From positions 186,001 to 250,000 of the forward strand of contig NZ_CP056123.1 in assembly GCF_018219155.1 (NCBI RefSeq): a stretch of DNA of 64,000 nt, given 5' to 3'. Of this stretch, positions 1 to 8,473 are shown in pieces. The DNA comes from Moritella sp. 24. GTDB lineage: Bacteria > Pseudomonadota > Gammaproteobacteria > Enterobacterales > Moritellaceae. A model generated the notes under the pieces. That model was given only the letters and a program-made list of their open reading frames with translations. It made no database searches and was not told where the DNA came from. A program made the translations under genes and the position numbers. The first letter of the stretch is position 1. Each line of letters opens with the position of its first letter.

Positions 1-594
1 AATATGGCTGCCAATTTTCTAATGCATGCGGGTAAGGTTACTTTAGTTATTTTTACATTGAGCCTACTTGTATTTGCTGCCATGTATTTTAGCATGCTGA
101 CCCAAAATGAATTTATTTATGCGGCGTTACACTTTCCTTTTGATTTGAGCTTTACGTCACTGGCTGAATTTTGGCGTTTGTTTACGCCTGCTATCATGCA
201 TTTTTCAGTCTTACACCTAGTATTTAATTTATTATGGTGGTGGTACCTTGGTGGCTTGATTGAAAATAAAATGGGCAGTAAGAAATTATTGCTGTTGTTT
301 TTAGTTGCTGCGTTAATCCCTAATATTGGTCAGTTTTTATTATCTGGGCCCAATTTTGGTGGTTTATCGGGTGTAGTTTATGCCTTAGTCGGTTATATTT
401 GGTGGACTGGCTGGTTAGCGCCAGAGCAAGGTATTAGTTTACCAAAACCGTATATTGGTTTTATGTTGGTGTGGTTAGTACTCGGGTTTTTCCCACTATT
501 TGGTCTTAATGTGGCGAATGCGGCGCATGTACTTGGTTTAGTTGTTGGGTGTGGCCAAGCATTTTTAGATCATAAATTTAAATCTTTTAATTAG
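1..594 (+). CDS. glpG: Rhomboid family intramembrane serine protease GlpG (5' end cut by window)
   Basis: Cleaves membrane proteins within the lipid bilayer. The frame is open to the window edge, and the visible 196 residues match the membrane core of GlpG. The N-terminal cytoplasmic domain of the usual protein of about 275 residues is therefore probably outside the window, and the ATG at 4 is probably internal. Visible motifs are the HxxxN region with the WWWYLGG loop (about residues 71-84), the catalytic serine in GGLSG (Ser122 of the visible part) and the catalytic histidine in ANAAH (His175). About six hydrophobic segments can be counted. hldE follows 17 bases downstream on the same strand, so the two may be cotranscribed. 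Confidence 0.93.
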   Translation, partial: NMAANFLMHAGKVTLVIFTLSLLVFAAMYFSMLTQNEFIYAALHFPFDLSFTSLAEFWRLFTPAIMHFSVLHLVFNLLWWWYLGGLIENKMGSKKLLLLFLVAALIPNIGQFLLSGPNFGGLSGVVYALVGYIWWTGWLAPEQGISLPKPYIGFMLVWLVLGFFPLFGLNVANAAHVLGLVVGCGQAFLDHKFKSFN

Positions 595-611
595 AAATTA
601 TCGAGAGAATA

Positions 612-2033
612 ATGGAAGTCATTTTACCTGATTTTACTCAAGCAAGTATTTTGGTCGTTGGCGATGTAATGTTAGATCGCTATTGGAATGGTGATGCTAG
701 TCGTATATCACCTGAAGCACCTGTCCCGGTGGTTAAGGTTGAACATATTGAAGAGCGTCCGGGTGGGGCGGCAAACGTTGCGCTTAATATTGCGGCTCTT
801 GGTGCGAATTCAACATTACTAGGCTTAACGGGTAAGGATGAAGCTGCACAGGCATTAACGAATCAAATGGATGCTGTTAATGTTCGTTGTGATTTTCAGC
901 AACTTGATAATTATCCGACGATTACTAAATTACGTGTTTTAAGTCGTAATCAGCAACTTATTCGCTTAGATTTTGAAAATGGTTTTGAAGGTATCGATCA
1001 TCAACCATTATTAGCTAAAGTTGCAACTGGTTTACAGACGCATAAAGTCATGATCGTGTCAGACTACAATAAAGGCGCATTGGTTGAAGTTCAGCAGATG
1101 ATCCAAGCTGCAAAACAGCAGGGTGTGAAAGTTTTTGTTGATCCAAAAGGGTGTGACTTTGAGAAGTACCGTGGTGCAACATTATTAACGCCAAATCTAT
1201 CTGAATTTGAAGCGGTCGTTGGTCATTGTAAAAGTGAAGAGGATTTGGTTGAGAAAGGCCGAAAATTAATTGCTGAACACGACTTCGAAGCGTTATTGGT
1301 TACACGTAGTGAAAAGGGCATGACGTTAATTCGAGCTGGGCAAGATGAATTCCATCTGCCTGCACTAGCGCAAGAAGTATATGATGTAACTGGTGCCGGT
1401 GATACGGTTATTTCTGTGTTAGCCGCTGCAGTATCTGCAGGTTCTTCATTGGAACAAGCATGTGCATTAGCAAACGCAGGAGCAAGTGTTGTTGTTGCTA
1501 AAATTGGTACTTCGACAGTTAGCCCTATTGAATTAGCTAATTCAGTGTATGGCTCTCATGAAAGCGGCTTTGGTGTGCTGACTGAAGAGCAACTAAAGAT
1601 CGCGGTTAAATCAGCTAAATTACGTGGCGAGAATATTGTCATGACAAATGGCTGTTTTGATATTCTTCATGCTGGTCATGTTTCTTATCTAAACTCAGCA
1701 CGTAAATTGGGACAACGTTTAATCCTTGCTGTTAACTCTGATGCATCAGTTCGTGGCCTAAAAGGTGCTGGTCGTCCGGTTAATACTTGTGACCGTCGCA
1801 TGACAGTACTTGCAGCGTTAGGTGCTGTTGATTGGGTTGTTGAATTTACGGAAGAAACTCCGGAGCGTTTAATTACAGAGTTGTTACCTGATGTATTAGT
1901 GAAAGGTGGCGATTATAAAGTTGAAGAGATTGCTGGTCATAAGCAAGTGCTTGCGAATGGCGGTAAAGTTAATATTTTACAGTTTGAAGATGGTTGTTCA
2001 ACGACTGCGATCATTAACGCAATCAAAAGTTAA
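612..2033 (+). CDS. hldE: Bifunctional heptose 7-phosphate kinase / heptose 1-phosphate adenylyltransferase HldE
   Basis: Makes ADP-heptose for the lipopolysaccharide inner core. It phosphorylates D-glycero-beta-D-manno-heptose 7-phosphate and later adenylates the 1-phosphate. The 473 residues are close to the E. coli length of 477. Residues 1-315 are a ribokinase-type domain with the GGAANVA substrate loop (51-57) and the DVTGAGDT signature (258-265, catalytic Asp264). Residues 340-473 are a cytidylyltransferase-type domain with [12 protein letters not shown], whose HxGH motif is at 353-356. An AGAG element lies just before the ATG. A clear terminator follows at 2073-2105. Confidence 0.97.
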   Translation: MEVILPDFTQASILVVGDVMLDRYWNGDASRISPEAPVPVVKVEHIEERPGGAANVALNIAALGANSTLLGLTGKDEAAQALTNQMDAVNVRCDFQQLDNYPTITKLRVLSRNQQLIRLDFENGFEGIDHQPLLAKVATGLQTHKVMIVSDYNKGALVEVQQMIQAAKQQGVKVFVDPKGCDFEKYRGATLLTPNLSEFEAVVGHCKSEEDLVEKGRKLIAEHDFEALLVTRSEKGMTLIRAGQDEFHLPALAQEVYDVTGAGDTVISVLAAAVSAGSSLEQACALANAGASVVVAKIGTSTVSPIELANSVYGSHESGFGVLTEEQLKIAVKSAKLRGENIVMTNGCFDILHAGHVSYLNSARKLGQRLILAVNSDASVRGLKGAGRPVNTCDRRMTVLAALGAVDWVVEFTEETPERLITELLPDVLVKGGDYKVEEIAGHKQVLANGGKVNILQFEDGCSTTAIINAIKS

Positions 2034-2072
2034 TTAGCCATTTACCTGGGTTGTTAACAAATTAAATTGATA

Positions 2073-2105
2073 AAGGAGTTGGCTAAATGGCTAACTCCTT
2101 TTTTA
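2073..2105 (+). terminator. Rho-independent terminator after hldE
   Basis: A 12-bp stem (AAGGAGTTGGCT paired with GGCTAACTCCTT, two G-T wobbles) with an AAAT loop is followed by a T run. It ends the glpG-hldE unit. Confidence 0.85.
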
Positions 2106-2144
2106 TGAGTGTGGTATTGGTTCAGTTACTGTTTATTGTAATAA

Positions 2145-2549
2145 CTACATTAATAAATATTTGGTAAATAATAAATTCTCGATAACCGCTTCACCGCTTT
2201 CTTGCTTTAATAAACTATTAACTTCATTTTGAATCATCTTTCGGACCTCTTCTCTACCAGTCAGAGAGCGTAAATGCTGTGGTGATTGTTGGCCTAATAA
2301 TGAAATTATTTTATCTCTGATTAACGGTTCATGTTTTTCTATTACATCTAAGCTTTTATTATCTGCGAGCATAAATTCTATTGATACACTGATAAAACCA
2401 ATCTTGTTCGTTTCACTGATATAGTTCGTAATAATATCAGGCTCTAAGCCAAAATAAATATACACGGGCTTATTACTATCGTTGGCTGATACGGCTGCGG
2501 ATGAGAGCGATGCTGTTATCATGCATAAGAGCCAGAGTAATTTTTTCAT
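2145..2549 (-). CDS. FliL-like small exported/membrane-anchored protein
   Basis: A 134-residue protein with a hydrophobic N-terminus (residues 3-21) that could be a signal peptide or membrane anchor. The rest resembles the periplasmic domain of FliL, the flagellar basal-body-associated protein: YFGLEPDIITNYI, a strand (IGFISVSIEFML), PLIRDKIISLLGQ (about 76-88), the LTGREEVRK helix and a C-terminal LLFTKYLLM strand. FliL works at the flagellar stator, but no flagellar gene is nearby. This copy stands alone, divergent from ubiC, so its role is unknown. It ends 40 bases after the hldE terminator in convergent orientation. Confidence 0.75.
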   Translation of the reverse strand: MKKLLWLLCMITASLSSAAVSANDSNKPVYIYFGLEPDIITNYISETNKIGFISVSIEFMLADNKSLDVIEKHEPLIRDKIISLLGQQSPQHLRSLTGREEVRKMIQNEVNSLLKQESGEAVIENLLFTKYLLM

Positions 2550-2722
2550 TGACCGTATCCTTAGTTAAATGAGGCGTGAAAGAAGTTAGATTGATGGTCA
2601 GTATACTCACTTTCAAATGATTAATTAAATAAATCAGTCAACAAGTTGTGTCCCTGCTTACAATCTTGGTCTGAATAGCAGATAATTACGCCAGATTTCG
2701 TTGTAAAAAAGCAATTTATAAT

Positions 2723-3319
2723 ATGTCAGATAATATAAATAATACTCAGATGTGTGAACCTACATTATCAAGCGGCCCTATTGGGTGCGATTCAAAATGG
2801 CGATGGCCAACCATATTAGAAGAAACTCTATCTACGCGGCTTTATGATTGGTTAGTTGATACTGGTTCATTAACGACAAGGTTGAAGCAATATTGCCAGA
2901 CGTTTACAGTTGAAGTATTAACGGAGGGTCATTATCCACTGTCCGACGACGAAAAAATAAAATTAAATCTAACGGATAATATCGGTTTTGTACGCGAAGT
3001 TTTACTGAAACTTGATGGTACGGCTTGGGTCTTTGCACGTAGTGTTATGCCGTCAAATACACTGACTGCACCAGGCGCTGAACTCGATAAATTGGGTAAT
3101 CGTTCACTCGGTAGCGTATTATTTAACGCGCCAGACATGCAGCGTAGTGAAATTGAAATTGCTGAGTTTGATTCTCAGAGTAAGATATATTCCCTGTCTC
3201 ATTTATTTTCTTCAGAGCCTAAAGCATCTTTATTTGGTCGTCGTTCATGTTTTTTATTAGGCGGAAAATCATTGCTTGTTGCTGAAGTTTTTTTACCTGA
3301 TGCTTTGGCATATAAATAA
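2723..3319 (+). CDS. ubiC: Chorismate lyase UbiC
   Basis: Splits chorismate into 4-hydroxybenzoate and pyruvate, the first committed step of ubiquinone synthesis, in the cytoplasm. The 198 residues exceed E. coli UbiC (165) because of an N-terminal extension of about 25 residues. Family features are DWLVDTGSLTTRLKQ (42-56), the active-site arginine region FVREVLL (about 89-95), LGNRSLGSVLF and the C-terminal GRRSCFLLGGKSLLVAEVFLP with the acidic active-site residue in AEVFLP. ubiA follows after 18 bases, the usual ubiCA operon. A later start is possible because no strong ribosome binding site is visible before 2723. Confidence 0.93.
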   Translation: MSDNINNTQMCEPTLSSGPIGCDSKWRWPTILEETLSTRLYDWLVDTGSLTTRLKQYCQTFTVEVLTEGHYPLSDDEKIKLNLTDNIGFVREVLLKLDGTAWVFARSVMPSNTLTAPGAELDKLGNRSLGSVLFNAPDMQRSEIEIAEFDSQSKIYSLSHLFSSEPKASLFGRRSCFLLGGKSLLVAEVFLPDALAYK

Positions 3320-3337
3320 TAGAAGGATGTTAACTAC

Positions 3338-4198
3338 ATGTCGATTATGACATCAAAGATGAAAGATTACATACAGCTTACTCGTATGGATAAACCGATT
3401 GGTACTTTACTGTTAATGTGGCCAACACTTTGGGCATTATGGATTGCAGCTGAAGGAATGCCTAAATTAGATGTTCTACTTGTATTTACATTGGGCGTTA
3501 TTTTTATGCGTGCAGCAGGTTGTGTCATTAATGATTTTGCAGACCGCCGTGTTGATGGACATGTAAAACGCACTGAAAATAGACCACTTGCAGCAGGGCG
3601 GATCTCAAGTCGTGCAGCATTGATATTTTTCTTTGCTCTCACGCTATTAGCATTTCTACTTGTGTTAACCATGAATACGCTGACGATAATGTTATCGTTT
3701 GTCGCAGTTGTGCTGGCTGCGAGCTACCCCTTCATGAAGCGCTATACTCATCTTCCTCAAGTTGTATTAGGGATGGCATTTGGTTGGGCTATTCCGATGG
3801 GGTTTGCTGCGCAGTTAGACACAGTACCGAGCTATGCATGGTTATTGTTTGTAGCCAATATTTTATGGACAGTCGCTTATGACACCTTGTATGCGATGGT
3901 AGATCGAGATGATGATTTAAAAATTGGCATCAAATCTACAGCTATTTTGTTTGGTGATAAAGATAAGTTGATTGTTGGTTTACTGCAATTATCATCATTA
4001 TTATGCCTTGGTATTCTTGGTTGGTTATTAGTATTGCCGACGGTGTATTTTGTTGGGTTAACAGTTGTAGCTGGCTTGTTTGTATATCAACAAAGTTTGA
4101 TTGTGAATCGTGATAGAGAATCTTGTTTTAAAGCTTTCTTACATAATAACTATGTTGGAATGGCTATTTTTGCAGGTATTTTTTTAAGTTATGTTTAA
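3338..4198 (+). CDS. ubiA: 4-hydroxybenzoate octaprenyltransferase UbiA
   Basis: Attaches the polyprenyl tail to 4-hydroxybenzoate in the inner membrane, the second step of ubiquinone synthesis. The 286 residues are the normal length. The two Asp-rich prenyl-diphosphate/Mg binding motifs are visible: [15 protein letters not shown] and [13 protein letters not shown]. The remainder is hydrophobic, with about eight or nine membrane segments. AGAAGGATG upstream gives a good ribosome binding site. It is the second gene of ubiCA and is followed by a bidirectional terminator shared with plsB. Confidence 0.97.
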   Translation: MSIMTSKMKDYIQLTRMDKPIGTLLLMWPTLWALWIAAEGMPKLDVLLVFTLGVIFMRAAGCVINDFADRRVDGHVKRTENRPLAAGRISSRAALIFFFALTLLAFLLVLTMNTLTIMLSFVAVVLAASYPFMKRYTHLPQVVLGMAFGWAIPMGFAAQLDTVPSYAWLLFVANILWTVAYDTLYAMVDRDDDLKIGIKSTAILFGDKDKLIVGLLQLSSLLCLGILGWLLVLPTVYFVGLTVVAGLFVYQQSLIVNRDRESCFKAFLHNNYVGMAIFAGIFLSYV

Positions 4199-4230
4199 GT
4201 TTTTAGCTTAATGAAAAGTAGATAAATAAA

Positions 4231-4256
4231 AAAGGAGCCGAGGCTCCTTTTTTATT
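4231..4256. terminator. Bidirectional terminator between ubiA and plsB
   Basis: A perfect 9-bp hairpin, AAAGGAGCC / GGCTCCTTT with a 2-base centre, has an A run on the left and a T run on the right. It can therefore serve both convergent genes. Confidence 0.88.
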
Positions 4257-4287
4257 ACGTACAATAATGAGATTTTATTATGTTAGT

Positions 4288-6735
4288 TTAGGCATCATTA
4301 GTCTGTTGGCTAAGCATTACATCAGATATCGTTTGCTTAACTTCTAGAGTCGTTAGGCTTCTTACTGTATTTGATAATTTAGCGATCTTATCCGCTTTAG
4401 CTGTACCTGTATCAGATAAGTAATCCAACTCTTGTAGCTTTTCAATAAAGATAGCAAACACTTTCTTATCAAAGAATTCTGGTGCACTAACACCATTGAG
4501 TGACGATAAACGTTCAGCAATGAGCTGGCTACGGTCTTCAAGTTTCTTCTTCTCAATAACTTGGTCATGCTCTAATACAGTCAGTACAATAGAGTAACGT
4601 TGTAATGTTTCTTGGATACTTGCAGCAAGTAATTTCAGTGACATTAAACGTTCAGCTACTGGCGTGATCACATCATTATTATTTTCAATTAGACCTTGTT
4701 GCTGCATTTCACTTAACGTGTCAGTAACGCAATCATCCAATTCATCATCTGAATATTTTAAGAACAGTTCAGCTTGAATTAAAGGATAAAGTTGACGTAC
4801 TTTCGCGTTAATTTCTTGCACATTAATTTGTGGTCTTTCTGACGCGATAGCCGCGATTAATGAAGGTACTGCAAACAGGTGTAAAATATTATTACGATAG
4901 AAGGTTAACAGTACTGCTTGTTCGTATGACATCGACAGCATCTGGCCTAAACTATCTTCACGCACTGTGAACTTTTTCAGTGAGATTGCTTGGTCCAGAA
5001 TTTCTTCGGCACTGTTTTCTGGCAAAGTACTGAATTCACTATAAGGGTTATTACGCAGTAATTTTAGGTAGCTATCAATTTGCTTCACTAAAATTTCTCG
5101 GCTTAACGCCTTGTGTGGTGCCGCGTGTAAAATTAATGCACAAATCGTTAATGCATTTACAGCCGCCGCATTATTAATTTTCACCATTACCTGATTAGCA
5201 AGATCGCGTGTCGTTTGGTGTAACCATTGAGGCTGCTCTTCAACCGGCATATTCATATCATCACGCCAATTTTCAACGTGTTTATTTAAATATTGGTTAA
5301 GGTTAATTGGCTCGCCAAAGTTCACAAATGCCTGGCCGTAGTTTTTTAATTTTTTAGCGATCCCAAATACTTGGAACATGCTTTCTTTTTTCTTATTCGC
5401 ACCAGACAATTCTTTTACGTAAGTGCTTACTTCCATTACATGATCGTAACCGAGGTATACAGGAACCAAGGTTATTGGTCGGCTTTGCTCTCTTAGCATT
5501 GCCTGTAACGTCATATTAAGCATACCTGTTTTTGGTGGTAATAAACGACCTGTTCGGCTTCGACCACCTTCAGTAAAGAATTCTACCGAATAACCTTTAG
5601 AGAATAATAAGCTGAGGTATTCTCTAAAAATGGTCGCGTAAAGTTTATTGCCTTTAAATGTACGGCGTAAGAAGAACGCACCACCGCGACGGAACATGGG
5701 GCCCGCAGGGAAGAAGTTAAGGTTAATACCAGCTGCGATATGTGGCGGTATCAAGCCTTCGTTATAAATAACGTAAGAAATAAGTAAGTAATCCATGTGG
5801 CTACGATGGCAAGGCATGAATACAATTTCATGACCGTCGGCAGCAAGTTTACGTACTTGTTCTGCGTTGTTAACCTTGATACCGCTATAGATTTTGTTCC
5901 ATAGCCATGTCATGAAGTTACTTGTATTTTTAACTAGCTTATATGAGAAATCACTCGCGATTTCATCAATATAATCATTGGCGCGTTTTTCAGCTTTTTG
6001 TGCGGAAATATTTTGCTCTGCGATCTCTACTTGAATCGCTTTTTTCACTTCAGGGTTACGCAGTAATTGCTCAAAAAGTTGGTAGCGATTAGGTAGTTTT
6101 GGTCCCGATGCCGCTAGTTTTTGACGGCTGAAATGAATTTTTGCAACACGAATTAATTTTTGAACAATTTTTTCATCAGTACCGTGTTGATCTGCCATGA
6201 AACGCAATGATACGGGTTTGTTAAAACGAACTAAATTATCTTTACGGTTAAGACCAACAATGAACGTTTTACGTAAACGGCTTGGAGAAATACTATTCGC
6301 TAATGACAGTAACGGTACCTGACCTTCTTTACCTGGTGCGCGGCCCCAAAAAAGAGCGACTGGCATTAACTGTATATCAAGTGCTTTGTCGTCTTTATGC
6401 AAGCGTAATAATTGCTGAAACTCATTGAAAAACACATCGGTATCTTTCACTTGGCCAAAGAGTGGCGCAGGGTTATCTAGACAAACATAACTGGGAATTA
6501 TAACCCCGTTAACTTTTATTGGTGTGAGTGGATCCGGTAAGCCTAGTTCTTTACAGGCGCGTTGCAATGCAACCAGATCGGTCATTGATTTAGTTTTTAA
6601 TGCATACACGATAGGACGTGTTAAATCTAAATTCAGCGCATTAACTGGATTATCTGGAACATATTGAGATTTAACTAAGCCATTAACGAAACTTCGACTT
6701 AACATTGACGGTGTTTGTTGCATAGGAGTTATCAT
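4288..6735 (-). CDS. plsB: Glycerol-3-phosphate 1-O-acyltransferase PlsB
   Basis: Acylates sn-glycerol 3-phosphate at position 1, the first step of phospholipid synthesis, at the inner membrane. The 815 residues compare with 807 in E. coli. Acyltransferase block I is HRSHMD (His310 to Asp315, the HxxxxD catalytic pair). Block III is FFTEGGRSRTGR (about 386-397), and PVYLGYD follows as block IV. The start at 6735 reads MITPMQQ; the internal ATG four codons later is also possible. It is divergent from lexA, as plsB often lies close to lexA in gammaproteobacteria. Confidence 0.97.
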   Translation of the reverse strand: MITPMQQTPSMLSRSFVNGLVKSQYVPDNPVNALNLDLTRPIVYALKTKSMTDLVALQRACKELGLPDPLTPIKVNGVIIPSYVCLDNPAPLFGQVKDTDVFFNEFQQLLRLHKDDKALDIQLMPVALFWGRAPGKEGQVPLLSLANSISPSRLRKTFIVGLNRKDNLVRFNKPVSLRFMADQHGTDEKIVQKLIRVAKIHFSRQKLAASGPKLPNRYQLFEQLLRNPEVKKAIQVEIAEQNISAQKAEKRANDYIDEIASDFSYKLVKNTSNFMTWLWNKIYSGIKVNNAEQVRKLAADGHEIVFMPCHRSHMDYLLISYVIYNEGLIPPHIAAGINLNFFPAGPMFRRGGAFFLRRTFKGNKLYATIFREYLSLLFSKGYSVEFFTEGGRSRTGRLLPPKTGMLNMTLQAMLREQSRPITLVPVYLGYDHVMEVSTYVKELSGANKKKESMFQVFGIAKKLKNYGQAFVNFGEPINLNQYLNKHVENWRDDMNMPVEEQPQWLHQTTRDLANQVMVKINNAAAVNALTICALILHAAPHKALSREILVKQIDSYLKLLRNNPYSEFSTLPENSAEEILDQAISLKKFTVREDSLGQMLSMSYEQAVLLTFYRNNILHLFAVPSLIAAIASERPQINVQEINAKVRQLYPLIQAELFLKYSDDELDDCVTDTLSEMQQQGLIENNNDVITPVAERLMSLKLLAASIQETLQRYSIVLTVLEHDQVIEKKKLEDRSQLIAERLSSLNGVSAPEFFDKKVFAIFIEKLQELDYLSDTGTAKADKIAKLSNTVRSLTTLEVKQTISDVMLSQQTNDA

Positions 6736-6855
6736 TCTGTTGTTAAAAATGCGAGAGTGCTTACTCCAATAATATCAGATGTGTAGGCATAAATCTGTGT
6801 TTAAGCACCTGCAAACGATTAATTCATTATTATGCGGATATCATCACTGCTGATA

Positions 6856-6883
6856 TTGCAAACTGATTATTACTGTATATAAT
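6856..6883 (+). promoter_or_regulatory. lexA promoter (-35/-10)
   Basis: TTGCAA at 6856-6861 and TATAAT at 6878-6883 are separated by 16 bp. The -10 lies inside the first LexA box, so LexA binding would block RNA polymerase. Confidence 0.7.
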
Positions 6884-6888
6884 TACAA
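6873..6888 (+). promoter_or_regulatory. LexA (SOS) box 1
   Basis: CTGT-N8-ACAA with the AT-rich centre ATATAATT, one base off the CTGT-N8-ACAG consensus. It overlaps the -10 of the lexA promoter, in line with LexA repressing its own gene. Confidence 0.85.
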
Positions 6889-6892
6889 GAAA

Positions 6893-6908
6893 CTGTATAT
6901 AAAACCAG
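6893..6908 (+). promoter_or_regulatory. LexA (SOS) box 2
   Basis: CTGT-N8-CCAG, 4 bp after box 1. From memory, the second lexA box of E. coli ends in the same CCAG. The centre-to-centre distance of 20 bp, about two helical turns, fits two LexA dimers on one face of the DNA. Confidence 0.85.
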
Positions 6909-6920
6909 TTAGGGTTCATG

Positions 6921-7544
6921 ATGAAAGCATTAACACAAAGACAAGCAGAAGTATTTGCATTAGTTAAGCAACATATTAAAAATACAGGTATGCCACCTAC
7001 TCGAGCTGAAATCGCGAAAGAGCTTGGTTTTCGTTCTCCTAATGCAGCAGAAGAACATTTAAAAGCATTAGCACGAAAAGGCCATATTGAAATTTTAGCG
7101 GGCACTTCTCGAGGTATTCGTTTGTTGGTTGATGCCGAAGACGCGAGCAATGATAGCGGTTTACCTTTAATCGGGCAGGTTGCAGCCGGCGAGCCAATTT
7201 TAGCGCAAGAACACATTGAAGCGCACTACAATGTCGATCCTTCAATGTTTACACCGACAGCTGATTTTTTACTGCGTGTACGCGGTGAGAGTATGCGTAA
7301 TATTGGTATTATGGATGGCGATTTATTAGCGGTACATAAAACGAAGAATATTAGTAAAGGCCAAGTTGTTGTTGCACGTGTAGATGATGAAGTAACAGTG
7401 AAACGTTTTGAACAACAAGGCTGTGAAATTTTGCTGCATCCAGAGAACGATGAAATGAGCACTATTCGTGTTGATCTAAACTTTCAACATTTTGATATAG
7501 AAGGTGTTGCTGTTGGTATTATCCGTAATACTGATTGGATGTAA
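6921..7544 (+). CDS. lexA: SOS repressor LexA
   Basis: Represses DNA-damage genes and cleaves itself when RecA filaments form. Counting from the ATG at 6921 gives 207 residues. The winged helix-turn-helix spans about 1-65, with [26 protein letters not shown] as recognition region. The self-cleavage bond is Ala89-Gly90, and the serine/lysine dyad is Ser124 (GESM) and Lys161 (VTVKRF). The ATG at 6921 is preferred over 6918 because it gives the conserved MKALTxRQ N-terminus and a better distance from AGGG (6911-6914). Two LexA boxes precede it. dinF, its usual neighbour, lies 6.8 kb downstream beyond a chemotaxis operon. Confidence 0.98.
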   Translation: MKALTQRQAEVFALVKQHIKNTGMPPTRAEIAKELGFRSPNAAEEHLKALARKGHIEILAGTSRGIRLLVDAEDASNDSGLPLIGQVAAGEPILAQEHIEAHYNVDPSMFTPTADFLLRVRGESMRNIGIMDGDLLAVHKTKNISKGQVVVARVDDEVTVKRFEQQGCEILLHPENDEMSTIRVDLNFQHFDIEGVAVGIIRNTDWM

Positions 7545-7570
7545 TCACATTTTTCGTCCATACTTCTGAG

Positions 7571-7607
7571 GAGAGATAATAAATAATCTGATTATTCATT
7601 ATCTCTC
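7571..7607 (+). repeat. Interrupted inverted repeat downstream of lexA
   Basis: GAGAGATAAT (7571-7580) pairs with ATTATCTCTC (7598-7607), and inside it AATAAT pairs with ATTATT around CTG. It could form a hairpin ending the lexA transcript, with the pyrimidine-rich repeats as the tail. A terminator role is inferred and uncertain. Confidence 0.5.
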
Positions 7608-7636
7608 TTATCTCTCTTATCTCTCTTATCTTCCTT
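7601..7636. repeat. 9-bp tandem repeat
   Basis: Three exact copies of ATCTCTCTT (7601-7609, 7610-7618, 7619-7627) and a degenerate fourth (ATCTTCCTT) lie in the lexA-STAS gap. No protein reads through it. The rest of the 267-base gap (7545-7811) shows nothing else clear. Confidence 0.8.
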
Positions 7637-7811
7637 ATTTCCTTCTTTTTCGTTCCCCCAAATCTAAAAATCATTTTCTAATTTTGCTCTAACGTCACAG
7701 TTTTGATCATCTTTTACTTCTTTATTTAATCCTTTCCTATACTCAACATTAGTTAGAAAAATAATTAAGTTTTTGTGATGGTATGTTTTAGACAATGTAG
7801 GATTAGCGATT

Positions 7812-8093
7812 ATGGAACAGCGCTCTATCGCCATGGAATTAGGTGAGAAAATTGATATTACCTCTATCGCGCTGCTTAAAGTAACGCTTGATACACTCCC
7901 TATTAACTCTCATTCTCAAGTTTTTGATGCGCATCGTGTTACTCATATCGATAGTGCGTCTTGTCAGCTATTTCATGCTTATGCTCAACATCTAATGATA
8001 CATAATTCGAGTCTCGTTTTTTTATCACCATCAGATAAATTTATGGCTGTAGTGAAAGCGTTAGGATTCGAATCTTATTTTAATTACGCATAA
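7812..8093 (+). CDS. STAS-domain protein of the chemosensory operon
   Basis: A 93-residue single-domain protein. Its pattern fits a STAS domain (anti-sigma-factor-antagonist fold): an N-terminal strand, the SQVFDAHRVTHIDSASCQLFHAYAQ segment where a conserved Ser follows Asp (about residues 42-60), then SLVFLSPSDKFMAVVKALGFESYF. In SpoIIAA-like proteins the Ser after Asp is the phosphorylation site; here the matching residues are DSAS. It is first in an operon with cheY, cheA, cheW, cheR, cheB and an MCP, 15 bases before cheY. The exact partner is unknown; a role in signal output or array assembly is inference. Confidence 0.8.
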   Translation: MEQRSIAMELGEKIDITSIALLKVTLDTLPINSHSQVFDAHRVTHIDSASCQLFHAYAQHLMIHNSSLVFLSPSDKFMAVVKALGFESYFNYA

Positions 8094-8108
8094 ATATGAG
8101 GTGTTCTA

Positions 8109-8471
8109 ATGAAGAGAATATTAGCTGTAGATGACTCGCTATCTATCCGCGAAATGGTTCAATTCACGTTAAAGCAGGCTGGCTATCATGTTGATGCGGC
8201 TGTTGATGGTGTGGATGGATTAGCCAAAGCTAAAACTGGGCAGTTTGACCTTATTATCTCTGATATTAATATGCCACGCATGGACGGCATTAGTTTAATT
8301 CGCCACTTACGTAATGAAAGTACTTATAAATTTACCCCCATTTTAATGTTAACGACTGAATCAGGTAGTGATATAAAAATGACGGGTAAATCTGCGGGTG
8401 CGACTGGCTGGATAGTGAAACCTTTTAATCCAGAAAAACTTATTGCTACCGTTCAAAAAGTGTTGAGGTAG
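8109..8471 (+). CDS. CheY-like single-domain response regulator
   Basis: A 120-residue receiver domain with no output domain. The acidic pair VDDS (Asp8, Asp9), the phospho-acceptor Asp52 (IISDINMP), the switch Thr82/Thr83 (MLTTES) and the invariant Lys104 (VKPF) are all present. GAGGTG lies upstream as ribosome binding site. It is probably phosphorylated by the CheA encoded 2 bases downstream. Whether it acts on the flagellar switch or on another output cannot be told from the sequence. Confidence 0.93.
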   Translation: MKRILAVDDSLSIREMVQFTLKQAGYHVDAAVDGVDGLAKAKTGQFDLIISDINMPRMDGISLIRHLRNESTYKFTPILMLTTESGSDIKMTGKSAGATGWIVKPFNPEKLIATVQKVLR

Positions 8472-8473
8472 TC

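Noticed and set aside
7601-7636. Possible CRISPR repeat
   Set aside because: The units are 9 bp and directly adjacent, with no spacers and no cas genes. No CRISPR array was found anywhere in the window.
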